Shown here piece by piece: positions 35,072 through 44,054 of a DNA stretch of 64,000 nucleotides. The position numbers were made by a program, and so were the translations under genes. Location of the stretch: assembly GCA_023459275.1 (NCBI GenBank), contig JAEWVC010000023.1, positions 1 through 64,000 of the forward strand, in the 5' to 3' direction. Position 1 is the stretch's first letter; each line of letters starts with the position of its first letter. The notes below the pieces were generated by a model. The model saw only the letters and a list, made by a program, of their open reading frames with translations. It did not search any database and was not told the origin of the DNA. This stretch comes from Bacillota bacterium (GTDB lineage Bacteria > Bacillota > Clostridia > Christensenellales > Aristaeellaceae).

Positions 35072-36988
35072 ATGGATTATCGCTGCGTGACAGACCCGGC
35101 TGCGGTTAAAACATATCTTCAAGGCGCGCACACCGTCGCCTTCGACTTTGAAACATCCCCGCTCCCCAAGTACCGTGACGATCCCCGCGCCTCGCTGGAT
35201 GCCAACAAGGCGCATATCGTGGGCGTGAGCTTCTCCGTGGCGGAAGGCTCCGCCATCTATGTTCCCCTGCGGCATCGTACCGGAATACTGTGCGACGCCA
35301 TGGCAATGACCGGCCTCCTGATGGAATTCGCCGCGAATCACCATATCACCAAGGTGGCGCATAATCTGGCTTTCGAATCCATGTTCCTGTATGCCCAAGG
35401 CATCGTATTGCAGCCGCCCTGCTACGATACCCTGGCAGCCGCGCAGATGACCCTCAAAAGCAATACGGAATTCCGCAAGCTCTCCGACAGCGGTTTGAAA
35501 AAGCTCGCCACGGAACTGCTGGACGCGGAAATGCCAAGCTTCGGAGCGGTGACAGATGGGCGGCACTTTGACGAACTGGACCCGCAGGACGCGGAGACCA
35601 TCCGCTACGCCTGCGCCGATTCCGACTACGCGCTGCGACTGTATCGCCTGATCAATGCCTGGTTTGACACCTTCCTGCCCAAACACCGGTTTATGGTGGA
35701 GCAGGTGGAATCCCCTACCTCCGTATACTGCGGACTTATGAAGCATAACGGCCTGCTCATGGACAGGCCCGCCATGCTGGCTCAGCAGGCCAAGGCGGAA
35801 GCCAAGCTGTCCGAACTCCGGGAGCAGATTACCTTTTTCATTGGGGACGTGGATATCGGAGCCAACGCCGGGACCCAGGCTTTCAGGGACTACCTGTTCA
35901 AAGACCTGGGCCTGCCGGTATTGAAAACCACGGAGAAGCTCAAGGAGGCGGCCGACGATTCAACCATGATCCTGCTTACGGAATGGTGCCGGGAGCACCG
36001 GCCCGAACTGGTCCCGCTGTTCGAACTGGTGCAGGAATACCGCAGGTGGAGCAAGACTATGACCACCTATATAACCGGATACCTCCAGCATATCAATACC
36101 GCCACCGGCAGGATACATCCCGACCTCATGCCCCTGGCCACGGAAACCGGGCGCTTTGCCTCCAGAAACCCCAACCTCCAAAACTGTCCCCGCAAGGATA
36201 ATGACCCCATCGGCGTGCGCAGCTTCATCCTTGCGCCGGAAGGGAAGCTCCTGCTCTCCCTGGACTTTTCCCAGATAGAGCTACGGGTGGGCGCTTTCTA
36301 CTGCCGGGATGAAAAGATGCTGGACACCTATCGTCAGAACGGGGATATCCATGCGCAGACAACCGCCGTGATTTACCGCATTCCCTTTGAGGAAGCGGCT
36401 GACAAGCATGGGGAGCATTACAAGGAGAGGCGCACCATTGCAAAAAACTGCAACTTCGGTGTGTTCTACGGCCTGTATGCCAAGGGCCTCCACCGGACGC
36501 TGAAATTCAAGGCCGGGCTGGACAAGCCGCTGCCGGAATGCGAGGAAATCATACGCAGCCTGAAAGCCGGATATCCGGCCCTTGACCGGTGGCAGGAGGA
36601 TGTCAAGCAGCGGGCCGCGTTGCGCCGGTACACCGAAACATGGCTGGGCAGGCGGCGCTATCTCCCCAGCATTTCCTCCCCGGATTGGGCGAAGAAAAGC
36701 TATGCCGAGCGCATTGCCATGAACACGCCCATCCAAGGCACCGCAGCCGACATCCTTAAGCTGGCGCTGGGCAGGATTGTAGCCGGGCTTCCGGAGCGGC
36801 TCTGGCTGCGCCCGCTGCTTCAAATCCATGATGAGTTACTTTTTGAATTTCCCGCCGACAGGCTTGGCGAGGCGGTTGCCTTCATCCGGGCCTGCATGGA
36901 AGCGCAGCCCTTTTCCGAATTTGACGTGCCCATTATCGCCGAGGCCGCCTGCGGGCCGGACTTCGGACACATGAGAGAATTGGAGTAA
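35072..36988 (+). CDS. polA: Phage family A DNA polymerase
   Basis: 638 residues: a 3'-5' exonuclease domain with D25/E27 (AFDFETSPL), then a family A polymerase with motif A (LSLDFSQIELRVG), the O-helix (RRTIAKNCNFGVFYGLYAKG) and motif C (LQIHDELLFE). It replicates the phage genome and has no 5' nuclease domain. I use ATG 35072, which follows GGAGAAG; an upstream ATG at 35006 overlapping the previous stop is possible but gives an unrelated head. Confidence 0.92.
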   Translation: MDYRCVTDPAAVKTYLQGAHTVAFDFETSPLPKYRDDPRASLDANKAHIVGVSFSVAEGSAIYVPLRHRTGILCDAMAMTGLLMEFAANHHITKVAHNLAFESMFLYAQGIVLQPPCYDTLAAAQMTLKSNTEFRKLSDSGLKKLATELLDAEMPSFGAVTDGRHFDELDPQDAETIRYACADSDYALRLYRLINAWFDTFLPKHRFMVEQVESPTSVYCGLMKHNGLLMDRPAMLAQQAKAEAKLSELREQITFFIGDVDIGANAGTQAFRDYLFKDLGLPVLKTTEKLKEAADDSTMILLTEWCREHRPELVPLFELVQEYRRWSKTMTTYITGYLQHINTATGRIHPDLMPLATETGRFASRNPNLQNCPRKDNDPIGVRSFILAPEGKLLLSLDFSQIELRVGAFYCRDEKMLDTYRQNGDIHAQTTAVIYRIPFEEAADKHGEHYKERRTIAKNCNFGVFYGLYAKGLHRTLKFKAGLDKPLPECEEIIRSLKAGYPALDRWQEDVKQRAALRRYTETWLGRRRYLPSISSPDWAKKSYAERIAMNTPIQGTAADILKLALGRIVAGLPERLWLRPLLQIHDELLFEFPADRLGEAVAFIRACMEAQPFSEFDVPIIAEAACGPDFGHMRELE

Positions 36989-36992
36989 GCCC

Positions 36993-37421
36993 ATGAATGA
37001 ACTAAAGCGTAACGGCGAGGGGTATATAGACCCAACAGCCTATCAGGCACTGAAAAAAATCGAAATCGAAAACCGCCCCTCCGGTGGCTACCGTCCCCTG
37101 GTGTACATCTGCTCCCCCTTTGCCGGCGACGTTGAACATAATGTTCAACGTGCCCGCGCCTACTCACTCTTTGCTGTGGAGCAGGGGATGCTGCCCATCA
37201 CGCCGCACCTGTTCTTCCCCCAATTCATGGACGATAATGACCAGGATGCCCGCGCGCTGGGCCTATACATGGGCCATATCCTCCTGACGAAATGCAAGGA
37301 GCTATGGTGCTTCGGGGAGCGGATCAGCGACGGGATGCGCGGGGAGATCAACAAAGCCCGGCTGCGGGGCATCATCATCCGGCACTTTACGGACGAATGC
37401 AAGGAGGTATCCTCCCTATGA
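36993..37421 (+). CDS. DUF7768/DUF4406-like protein, nucleoside deoxyribosyltransferase fold
   Basis: 142 residues with VYICSPFAGDVEHNVQRARAYS, MLPITPHLFFPQFM and CKELWCFGERISDGMRGEI, the pattern of a Rossmann-like family related to nucleoside 2-deoxyribosyltransferases. Phage members may alter nucleotide pools; activity is unproven. GGAG lies before the ATG, four bases after the polymerase stop. Confidence 0.75.
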   Translation: MNELKRNGEGYIDPTAYQALKKIEIENRPSGGYRPLVYICSPFAGDVEHNVQRARAYSLFAVEQGMLPITPHLFFPQFMDDNDQDARALGLYMGHILLTKCKELWCFGERISDGMRGEINKARLRGIIIRHFTDECKEVSSL

Positions 37422-39928
37422 GAGCCATTCAGATCCCCGTGGAGGAATTCCTCCGCCCGTTCTTCGATCCTGCCGACACGGTCTGCCTGCGCATCTTCGA
37501 TGACCGGAAAACAGGAACATTCAAAGGCCTCAAGCTGGAGGCGCAGGCCGGGAAGATCAATGCGCTGCTGGATACACTGCACAAACATAACGCCGCCGAC
37601 CGGGGCATCTATTTTGTGGTCAATCACGGCGGCCAGGAGGACGGCGATATCACGCGCGTCAACGCGCAGTTCATGGAATGCGACAGCCTTTCCCTGGAGG
37701 AACAATGGACGCAGATACAGGCTTTCCCCCTGGAGCCGTCCATTGTGGTCAGGACACGAAAATCCCTGCATACCTACTGGCTCATGAAGGACGCCGTTGT
37801 GCCCGCCTTCCGGCGTGTCCAGAAGGAATTGGCCGCGCAGTTCGGCGGGGACAGGACGTGCATCAACGAAAGCCGGGTGCTACGCTTGCCGGGCTTCCTG
37901 CATTGCAAGGAAGAACCGGTCCTGGTGGAATGCGTCAAATTCAACCCCGAGCTTCGGTACACCCAGGCTGAACTGGAAACCCATCTGCCCAGGATAGAGG
38001 ATGAAGCGCCCCTGACGGTGGGCGCATCCCTCAAGGGCACCCGGCAGGGGCTGGACCTTGTGGTGAAGCGCTGCGCTTTCATGGAGCATTGCCGGGAGAA
38101 CGCCGCCTCGCTGCCGGAGCATGACTGGTATGCCATGATCTCCAACCTCGCCGTTTTCGAGGGCGGCGGCAAGGTGATCCATACCCTGTCGGCCAGGTAT
38201 CCCAAGTACAAACATGCCGAGACCCAGGAGAAAATCAATCATTTCCTGGAGAGCGGCACCAAGCCCATGACCTGCAAGACCATTGCGGAGAAAGGCTTCG
38301 TCTGCCCCAGGATGGGCACAGATGCATGCGCCTGCAAGTCACCCGCCGCGCTGTGCTACCTGCCGCTGACGGTGGAAGAAATGCGCGCCGCCCTCCTGGC
38401 CCTGCCGGTCCATGCCGCAGCGGTGGAGAATGTCCAGACCGCCCAGCGGTTCGCCCGTGAGTCCATGTACAACATCGATCCCACGGTGGCGGCCACGTTC
38501 ATCGAGTATGAATTGCGGGACCATTTCAAGCTCAAATCCGCCGATGTGAAGCCCCTTGCAGCTATGCAGAAGGGGCGGCACCGGGCGTATGCCGCCAGCA
38601 AGGATACCAAGCGTGAGACCTCAGGCGACGGGCTGCCCGACTGGTATGAACCCTCCGAACGAGGCGGGTTGCGCTTCCTGCCCGGTATCCTGGCCAATCA
38701 CCTGTCCCAGCATTTGTCGGCCTTCTATGGCGCGGGCAGCTATTATGCCTACGAAAGCGGTGTCTATACAGCCTATGAGGATTTATGGGCGTCGGCCAAG
38801 GTACGGGAGCACATGATTCCCCGGCAGGCCAGCCTCAGCGCCATCACGGATACGGTGGGCCAGTGGCGCATGCTCATACGCAAGCCGGTGCGGGAGATCA
38901 ACTGCAACCCTTTCATCCTGAACCTGCGCAACGGTCTGTACAACGTGCTGGATTACAGCTTCAAGCCCCACACGCCGGAATATTTTTCTACGGTGCAGAT
39001 CAGCGCCGCCTACCATGAGGAAGCGGCATGCCCGCAGTTCCTGGATTTCCTGGGGAGTATCCTGGATGAACCGGAGATCCCGCTGATCCAGGAGATATTC
39101 GGGTATCTGCTGATCCCCATCAACAAGGCGCAAAAATCCTTCGTGTTCGTGGGCACACCCAACGCTGGTAAATCATCCCTTCTATCCGTGGCCCAGGAAA
39201 TCCTGCTGGGCAGCGACAATGTGTCCAATATTCCCTGGCAGAGCCTTGGGGACCGGTTCAATAAGGCCGAGCTTTTCGGCAAGCTGGCGAATATCTTCGC
39301 CGACCTCCCAAGTAAAAACATTGATGATAACGGCATGTTCAAGGCGCTCACCGGCGAGGACTACATCACCGCCGAGCGCAAGAACAAAGACCCCTTTTCC
39401 TTCCGGCCTTATGCCCGGTTTCTATTCTCCTGCAACGAAATCCCCCGTAACTATGGCGACCGCTCGGAAGGGTTCTATCGCAGGCTGATCATCATCCGGT
39501 TTGCCCGTGCAGTACCCAAGGCCCAGCGTGACCCGAACCTTCGTGAAAAGCTGGCGGCGGAGCGGGACGGTATCCTTATGTGGGCGCTGGAAGGCTTGCG
39601 CCGCCTGATAGCGCGGAACTATGAATTCACCGAAACCGAAGCGACCCGTGCGGAGCTGCAACGTTACAAGGTGGAGAGCAACAGCGTGCTTTCCTTCGTG
39701 GAGGAGTACTGCGAAATCAGGGAGGATGGCATCGTGGCGCGGGATGACTTGTTCCAGCGGTACAGGGAATTTTGCATCAGCGCCGGTATGAAGCCGGTTT
39801 CACAGACCAACTTCAACCGTGAAATTGAAGCCGGGTGTCCTACCGTGACGCGCAGCAGGGACAAGATATCCAAGCGCCGCGCATGGAAAGGCATTGCCTA
39901 CTGCGAGGAAGGGAGGCGGCAGGACTAG
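37418..39928 (+). CDS. Phage primase-helicase (RepB-like primase plus D5/P4 helicase)
   Basis: 836 residues: an N-terminal primase-like domain (about 1-250, with ECDSL and the TRKSLHTYWLM segment), a linker with a Cys cluster (CPRMGTDACACKSPAALC), and a superfamily 3 helicase (Walker A GTPNAGKSS, FLFSCNEIPRNYGDRSEGF) ending in a winged helix. It should prime and unwind DNA at phage replication. ATG 37418 overlaps the previous stop (ATGA), and AGGAGG lies ten bases upstream. Confidence 0.9.
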   Translation: MRAIQIPVEEFLRPFFDPADTVCLRIFDDRKTGTFKGLKLEAQAGKINALLDTLHKHNAADRGIYFVVNHGGQEDGDITRVNAQFMECDSLSLEEQWTQIQAFPLEPSIVVRTRKSLHTYWLMKDAVVPAFRRVQKELAAQFGGDRTCINESRVLRLPGFLHCKEEPVLVECVKFNPELRYTQAELETHLPRIEDEAPLTVGASLKGTRQGLDLVVKRCAFMEHCRENAASLPEHDWYAMISNLAVFEGGGKVIHTLSARYPKYKHAETQEKINHFLESGTKPMTCKTIAEKGFVCPRMGTDACACKSPAALCYLPLTVEEMRAALLALPVHAAAVENVQTAQRFARESMYNIDPTVAATFIEYELRDHFKLKSADVKPLAAMQKGRHRAYAASKDTKRETSGDGLPDWYEPSERGGLRFLPGILANHLSQHLSAFYGAGSYYAYESGVYTAYEDLWASAKVREHMIPRQASLSAITDTVGQWRMLIRKPVREINCNPFILNLRNGLYNVLDYSFKPHTPEYFSTVQISAAYHEEAACPQFLDFLGSILDEPEIPLIQEIFGYLLIPINKAQKSFVFVGTPNAGKSSLLSVAQEILLGSDNVSNIPWQSLGDRFNKAELFGKLANIFADLPSKNIDDNGMFKALTGEDYITAERKNKDPFSFRPYARFLFSCNEIPRNYGDRSEGFYRRLIIIRFARAVPKAQRDPNLREKLAAERDGILMWALEGLRRLIARNYEFTETEATRAELQRYKVESNSVLSFVEEYCEIREDGIVARDDLFQRYREFCISAGMKPVSQTNFNREIEAGCPTVTRSRDKISKRRAWKGIAYCEEGRRQD

Positions 39929-40080
39929 ATGCCTGACCGGCGCGACCGGGAAAACCGGGTTTTGGCTATTCCTTCGCCTATATAATCCAGGAATGGGAAC
40001 GACCCAAAAAAAGAGAAATATATATAGAGTACCTCCCCGACCTGGTTTTCCCGGTTCTTAGGTTCTGCGATTGATGCATC

Positions 40081-40389
40081 ATGGCGGAAAGAGACATCGT
40101 GGCCGCTATCCTCCGGCTCCTGAAAAAGCAGCCGGAATGCTTCTGCTGGAAAGAGCATGGAGGAATCCATGGGACCGCTGGGCTGCCCGACATTATTGCC
40201 TGCATTCATGGGCGGTTCGTGGCCTTCGAGGTCAAGACACCCACCGGCAAACTGACAAAGCTCCAGGAAATCACAATCCTAAAGATACGGGATGCTGGGG
40301 GACAAGCCTTCAAAGTCACCAGCGCCATAGAGGTGGCCCAGATACTCAAAAAACTGGAGGTCACGCCTTATGAACAGTGTTATCCATGA
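40081..40389 (+). CDS. VRR-NUC domain nuclease
   Basis: 102 residues with the core KEHGGIHGTAGLPDIIACIHGRFVAFEVKTPTGKLTKLQ, that is, the PD-(D/E)XK active site (D38, E50, K52 by my count). Stand-alone phage VRR-NUC proteins are Holliday-junction or structure-specific nucleases. The ribosome site is weak. Its end overlaps the next gene by 20 bases. Confidence 0.9.
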   Translation: MAERDIVAAILRLLKKQPECFCWKEHGGIHGTAGLPDIIACIHGRFVAFEVKTPTGKLTKLQEITILKIRDAGGQAFKVTSAIEVAQILKKLEVTPYEQCYP

Positions 40390-40816
40390 CTTATCTGCCA
40401 AGGATTATCTCTCCCAGGCTTACCGGATTGACCGGCGGATCAATGCGAAACTGGAACAGGTTATGGCGCTTAGGGAGCTTGCAGCCAAAGCCACCAACAC
40501 ATTGTCGGATATGCCCCGTTCGGATTCCCCGAACCTGTGCCGTATGGAAAGCATTATCGTGAAAATCATCGGCCTGGAGGATGAGATCAACTGCGACATA
40601 GACCGGCTGATTGACCTCAAACGCGAAATCCGCTCAATCATCAATGCTGTTAAATCACCGGAACATCAGACATTGCTGGAGCTTCGGTATCTTTGTTTCA
40701 AGACCTGGGAGCAGATTGCTGTGGAAATGAACTACAGTGTCCAGCATGCCTTCCGCATCCATGAGCAGGCGCTTAAAGCTGTTGCCCTGCCGCATGATGA
40801 GAGGATATGTGATTGA
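40370..40816 (+). CDS. DUF1492/ArpU-like late-gene regulator
   Basis: 148 residues: an N-terminal coiled coil and a C-terminal helix-turn-helix (LLELRYLCFKTWEQIAVEMNYSVQHAFRIHEQAL) of the sigma region-4 kind. ArpU/DUF1492 proteins act late in phage cycles, probably switching on packaging and structural genes. GGAGG lies nine bases before the ATG. It stands just before the packaging module, which fits that job. Confidence 0.85.
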   Translation: MNSVIHDLSAKDYLSQAYRIDRRINAKLEQVMALRELAAKATNTLSDMPRSDSPNLCRMESIIVKIIGLEDEINCDIDRLIDLKREIRSIINAVKSPEHQTLLELRYLCFKTWEQIAVEMNYSVQHAFRIHEQALKAVALPHDERICD

Positions 40817-40844
40817 ATGAGAGCCGCACTCACGCTCCTGTATA
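40807..40844 (+). repeat. Direct repeat copy 1
   Basis: Spans the last codons and stop of the ArpU-like gene and the following bases. Its first 22 bases (ATGTGATTGAATGAGAGCCG and two more) are identical to 41063-41084; a short GAGC/GCTC hairpin follows in both. Confidence 0.7.
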
Positions 40845-40859
40845 AACTGGAGGTGTCGT

Positions 40860-41072
40860 ATGGGATACCATGATGCGTTAAGGGATGACATCCGAATGGA
40901 GCATGACCATATTCAGACCCTTTACTTTCCCCGCTGCATGTTTTGCGGGCAAGAGCACCGTTCGTGGAACTATATCACCGGACGCCTATATCTTTGCCCG
41001 GCCTGCCGCCCGCATAAGCGCCTTCTGCTTGAAACCGGGCTAATATCCAAGGGTGAGAGGAAATGTGATTGA
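40860..41072 (+). CDS. Small phage zinc-finger protein
   Basis: 70 residues with CMFCGQ and CPACRP, a four-Cys zinc knuckle. GGAGG precedes the ATG. The gene ends with the same CD-stop codons as its upstream neighbour, inside a direct repeat. Function unknown. Confidence 0.65.
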   Translation: MGYHDALRDDIRMEHDHIQTLYFPRCMFCGQEHRSWNYITGRLYLCPACRPHKRLLLETGLISKGERKCD

Positions 41073-41098
41073 ATGAGAGCCGCATCTGCGCTCTTATA
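41063..41098 (+). repeat. Direct repeat copy 2
   Basis: Second copy of the repeat at 40807, spanning the end of the 70-residue gene. The two copies bracket that gene exactly, as a duplicated or inserted gene cassette would. Confidence 0.7.
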
Positions 41099-41116
41099 GA
41101 AAATGCCACAAAAGAA

Positions 41117-41150
41117 AAAACCTTCGCGGGCAACTGCGAGGGTTTTATTT
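41117..41150 (+). terminator. Terminator before the HNH gene
   Basis: AAAACCTTCGC / GCGAGGGTTTT stem with a T-rich tail. It ends the replication-side transcription unit. Confidence 0.75.
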
Positions 41151-41168
41151 TACCCTCCGGAGGTGCGT

Positions 41169-41522
41169 ATGCCCAGGAAGCCCAAGCGCCCGTGCAGCTA
41201 TCCGGGCTGTCCGGAGCTTACGGATGACCGGTTTTGTACTGTGCACAAAAAACGGACCGACGCCGATTACAACAAGTATGGGCGCGACCCGGAAACCAAG
41301 CGGCAGTATGGCAGGCTCTGGCGGAAAATCCGGGCGCAGCATCTGGCGGATCATCCCTTGTGCGAGGTATGCCTGAGCGATGGCCGCACCACCCCAGCCG
41401 AGGAAGTGCACCACATCCTCCCGCTCCGCAAGGGTGGCACCCATGACCCCGGCAATCTCATGAGCCTATGCGTATCCTGCCATTCCCGCATCACCGCCCG
41501 CGAGGGCGGGCGCTGGGGTTAG
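41169..41522 (+). CDS. Phage HNH endonuclease of the packaging module
   Basis: 117 residues: an N-terminal Cys/His cluster (CSYPGCPELTDDRFCTVH) and an HNH domain (CEVCLSDGRTTPAEEVHHILPLRKGG, NLMSLCVSCHSRIT). In HK97-type phages such HNH proteins sit beside the terminase and assist DNA cutting at packaging. GGAGG lies five bases before the ATG at 41169. Confidence 0.92.
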   Translation: MPRKPKRPCSYPGCPELTDDRFCTVHKKRTDADYNKYGRDPETKRQYGRLWRKIRAQHLADHPLCEVCLSDGRTTPAEEVHHILPLRKGGTHDPGNLMSLCVSCHSRITAREGGRWG

Positions 41523-41533
41523 GCGGTGGATGC

Positions 41534-42034
41534 ATGAAGCCCATTCCTGGCTATCCGGGCTATTACGCCTGCCGGTCCGGCCTGATCTATTCCGCCCGCA
41601 GCGGCAAGCTCAATCTCCTGGCCCAGGAAATCCACAAGGGCTATCTCCACGTGTTTGTGCGCACCGGCTATACCGATGCCACCGAGCGGAAGGAGCCGGT
41701 GCACAAGCTCATGCTCCTGACTTATGCGGGAATCCGCCCGCCGGGCTGTGTATGCCGCCACCTTAATGGGAACGCGCTGGACAACCGTATCATGAACCTG
41801 CGCTGGGGATCACCCGCCGAGAATGCGCGGGACGCTATCCGGCACGGTACGGCTGCCTGCCTCTGTCGCGGGGAAGAACATACCGCCGCAAAGCTCAAGA
41901 ACCGGGATGTGCAGGAAATACGCCGCCTTTCCCTTGCGGGTATCCCCTCCGCCGTGATAGCAAGCCGGTTTGGTATCTCCATCCGGCATACGCAGGCAAT
42001 TCTCAAGCGGCAGGCCTGGGCGCACCTCCCTTGA
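41534..42034 (+). CDS. NUMOD4/HNH-type homing-endonuclease-like protein
   Basis: 166 residues: NUMOD4-like start (KPIPGYPGYYACRSGLIYSA), an HNH_3-like middle (PVHKLMLLTYAG, CVCRHLNGNALDNRIMNLRWG) and a C-terminal helix-turn-helix (IPSAVIASRFGISIRHTQAIL). This is the layout of free-standing homing endonucleases in phage genomes. It lies between the HNH packaging gene and terS, where such elements often insert. The start follows GGTGG. Confidence 0.85.
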   Translation: MKPIPGYPGYYACRSGLIYSARSGKLNLLAQEIHKGYLHVFVRTGYTDATERKEPVHKLMLLTYAGIRPPGCVCRHLNGNALDNRIMNLRWGSPAENARDAIRHGTAACLCRGEEHTAAKLKNRDVQEIRRLSLAGIPSAVIASRFGISIRHTQAILKRQAWAHLP

Positions 42035-42158
42035 CAGGGAGGGGGAGGGAAAATCCCCAGTTATATCCACTCACGTACGGGCGTCCCCCTTCGCGCGAAA
42101 TTTCGCGTTTTCAAGACGGGGTATAGCCCCGGCCATTTTCATGACGGGAGGTGACGGT

Positions 42159-42701
42159 ATGGCAAACGGGCATGGCGGCGCGCGGATCGGCGCTGGCAAA
42201 AAGAAAAAATCGCTGACGGACAACCTCCTGGAGGGCAATCCGGGCAAGCGCAAGCTTACAGTGCTGGAGTTCCCCAACACCGCTGACCTTACCGGGGAAA
42301 CAATGCCGCCGCCCAGGGATTATCTGGCCTCCAGGCAAAAAAACGGCAGGGAGCTTATGGCGGCGGATATCTACCGCAGCACCTGGACGTGGCTCCAGGA
42401 ACGCAGATGCGCCAGCCTCGTGCCTCCCCAGCTTCTGGAGCAGTACGCCATGGCCATCAGCCGCTGGATTCAATGCGAGGAATGCATTACAGAGTATGGC
42501 TTCCTGGCCAAGCATCCCACCACCGGCAACGCCATCCCCTCTCCGTATGTCGCCATGAGCCAGTCTTTCGGCAAGCAGGCCAACAACCTTTGGTATCAAA
42601 TTTTCCAGGTGGTACGGGAGAACTGCACTTCGGATTACAAAGGCAAAACCCCTCATGACGATATGATGGAGCGCCTGCTGAACGCAAGGCGCGGTTCCTA
42701 A
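42159..42701 (+). CDS. terS: Terminase small subunit (P27 family)
   Basis: 180 residues: GARIGAGKKKKSL start with Gly/Lys-rich head, then LLEGNPGKRKLTVLEFP and the helical SQSFGKQANNLWYQIFQVVREN, typical of P27-type small terminases, which recognise phage DNA. GGAGG lies before the ATG at 42159. Unusually, the large subunit is not next to it but about 8.4 kb downstream, after a cargo island. Confidence 0.88.
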   Translation: MANGHGGARIGAGKKKKSLTDNLLEGNPGKRKLTVLEFPNTADLTGETMPPPRDYLASRQKNGRELMAADIYRSTWTWLQERRCASLVPPQLLEQYAMAISRWIQCEECITEYGFLAKHPTTGNAIPSPYVAMSQSFGKQANNLWYQIFQVVRENCTSDYKGKTPHDDMMERLLNARRGS

Positions 42702-42723
42702 AGCTTATGTTTGGAGCGTGGCT

Positions 42724-43311
42724 ATGAACATCCTCACTTTGCCGCTTTCGGATGTCCGCCCCTATGAAAAGAATCCCCGGAAAAACGACAACGCCGTGGA
42801 TGCCGTCGCTGCCAGCATCCGGCAGTTCGGTTTTCTTGTGCCGCTGGTAATCGACCGGACGCATATCATCGTCGCCGGTCACACCCGGTTCAAAGCGGCG
42901 CAGCGCCTGGGCATGAAAACCGTCCCCTGTGTGGTGGCGGACGAGTTGACGGAGGACCAAATCAAGGCCTTCCGGCTGGCGGATAACAAGGTCGGCGAGA
43001 TGGCGCAGTGGGACGTGGATTTGCTGCCGTTGGAATTGGCGGATATCGCCATGGACATGAGCGCCTTCGGTTTTGAAGCCGTGTCGGACGAGGAGTTTGG
43101 TGAGGAATTCACGCTGGATGACGGCGGCAAAAAACCGTTCCAGCAGATTTCCCTGACACTCCATGACAAGCAGGCCGAACTGCTCCATGCGGCAATCGCC
43201 CATGTCTACGCCAACGAGGAAGTAGCGGAAACCTTCGGCAATGAAAACAAGAACGGGAATGGGATTTATGAGGTGGTGAGGCAATGGGCCGTGCAAAAGA
43301 AATTGTTATGA
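42724..43311 (+). CDS. ParB-like nuclease-domain protein
   Basis: 195 residues with the ParB N-terminal fold: LSDVRPYEKNPRKN, SIRQFGFLVPLVIDRTHIIVAGHTRFKAAQRLG, CVVADELTEDQIKAFRLADNKVGE. Phage genomes often carry such proteins with DNA modification genes; a CTP-dependent DNA clamp or nuclease role is possible. The ATG at 42724 follows GGAG. Its end overlaps the first Mom gene by 28 bases, indicating coupling. Confidence 0.88.
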   Translation: MNILTLPLSDVRPYEKNPRKNDNAVDAVAASIRQFGFLVPLVIDRTHIIVAGHTRFKAAQRLGMKTVPCVVADELTEDQIKAFRLADNKVGEMAQWDVDLLPLELADIAMDMSAFGFEAVSDEEFGEEFTLDDGGKKPFQQISLTLHDKQAELLHAAIAHVYANEEVAETFGNENKNGNGIYEVVRQWAVQKKLL

Positions 43312-44054
43312 AGGTGATCCCTTCCAAGGTAGCGCTGCCCTTCATGAAGGCCCATCACTATTCCGGCAAGGTCGTGAACAATTCCAAGCTCCATTTTGGT
43401 GTTTTCCTGGACGGCCAGCTTCATGGCGTCATGTCCTATGGGCCGAGCCTGGATAAATCAAAGATCATCGGGCTGGTGGAGGGCACAGGCTGGAATGAAT
43501 TCCTGGAATTGAACCGGATGGCCTTTGACAGCGTACTCCCCCGAAACAGCGAAAGCCGCGCCATCTCCATGAGCATCAAGCTCATAAAAAAGCATGCGCC
43601 GCAGGTGAAATGGATCATATCTTTCGCCGACGCCTGCTCCTGTGGGGACGGCACCATTTACCGGGCATCAAATTTTGTTTTAACCGGCATCAAGGAAAAC
43701 CTGAACCTCGCGGAACTGCCGGACGGGACCCGTATCCACAAAATGACGCTGGCGTCAAACCCCACCACGCCGCGCAAGGAGCTTGGAGGGCTTACGTTTT
43801 TCGACGTGACCGGCGGCACCTACAACTTCAATAAGTACCTGGAGCATGTAGGAGCAAAGCCGATCCCCGGCTATCAGCTTCGGTACATGTACTTTATTGA
43901 CCCGGCTTGCCGGGAGCGGCTGACGGTCCCTATCATTCCCTTTTCAAAAATCGACGAGCTGGGGGCGGGCATGTACAAGGGCGAAAAAATCACCCAGGCA
44001 GCCCGGCATGCAATCACGACTCCGGAGGCTGGTGCTGAAAATGGGCCGGGCTAA
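43284..44054 (+). CDS. Mom-family adenine-modification protein, copy 1
   Basis: 256 residues of the Mom family (GNAT-like fold). HHY at 24-26, then KLHFGVFLDGQLHGVMSYGP, ELNRMAFDSVLPRNSESRAIS, and SFADACSCGDGTIYRASNFVLTG are conserved. Phage Mu Mom converts adenine in DNA to N6-methylcarbamoyl-adenine, protecting against restriction; the same action is inferred here. The start at 43284 is supported by the identical opening of its paralogue (MGRAK-IV-KVIP). A second copy follows directly. The operon also has a ParB-like protein upstream and a PAPS-reductase-like protein downstream. Confidence 0.85.
   Translation: MGRAKEIVMKVIPSKVALPFMKAHHYSGKVVNNSKLHFGVFLDGQLHGVMSYGPSLDKSKIIGLVEGTGWNEFLELNRMAFDSVLPRNSESRAISMSIKLIKKHAPQVKWIISFADACSCGDGTIYRASNFVLTGIKENLNLAELPDGTRIHKMTLASNPTTPRKELGGLTFFDVTGGTYNFNKYLEHVGAKPIPGYQLRYMYFIDPACRERLTVPIIPFSKIDELGAGMYKGEKITQAARHAITTPEAGAENGPG

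Noticed and set aside
41970..42158. A 63-codon N-terminal extension of the terminase small subunit
   Set aside because: The ribosome site and family start point to ATG 42159; the extension overlaps the end of the homing-type endonuclease gene.
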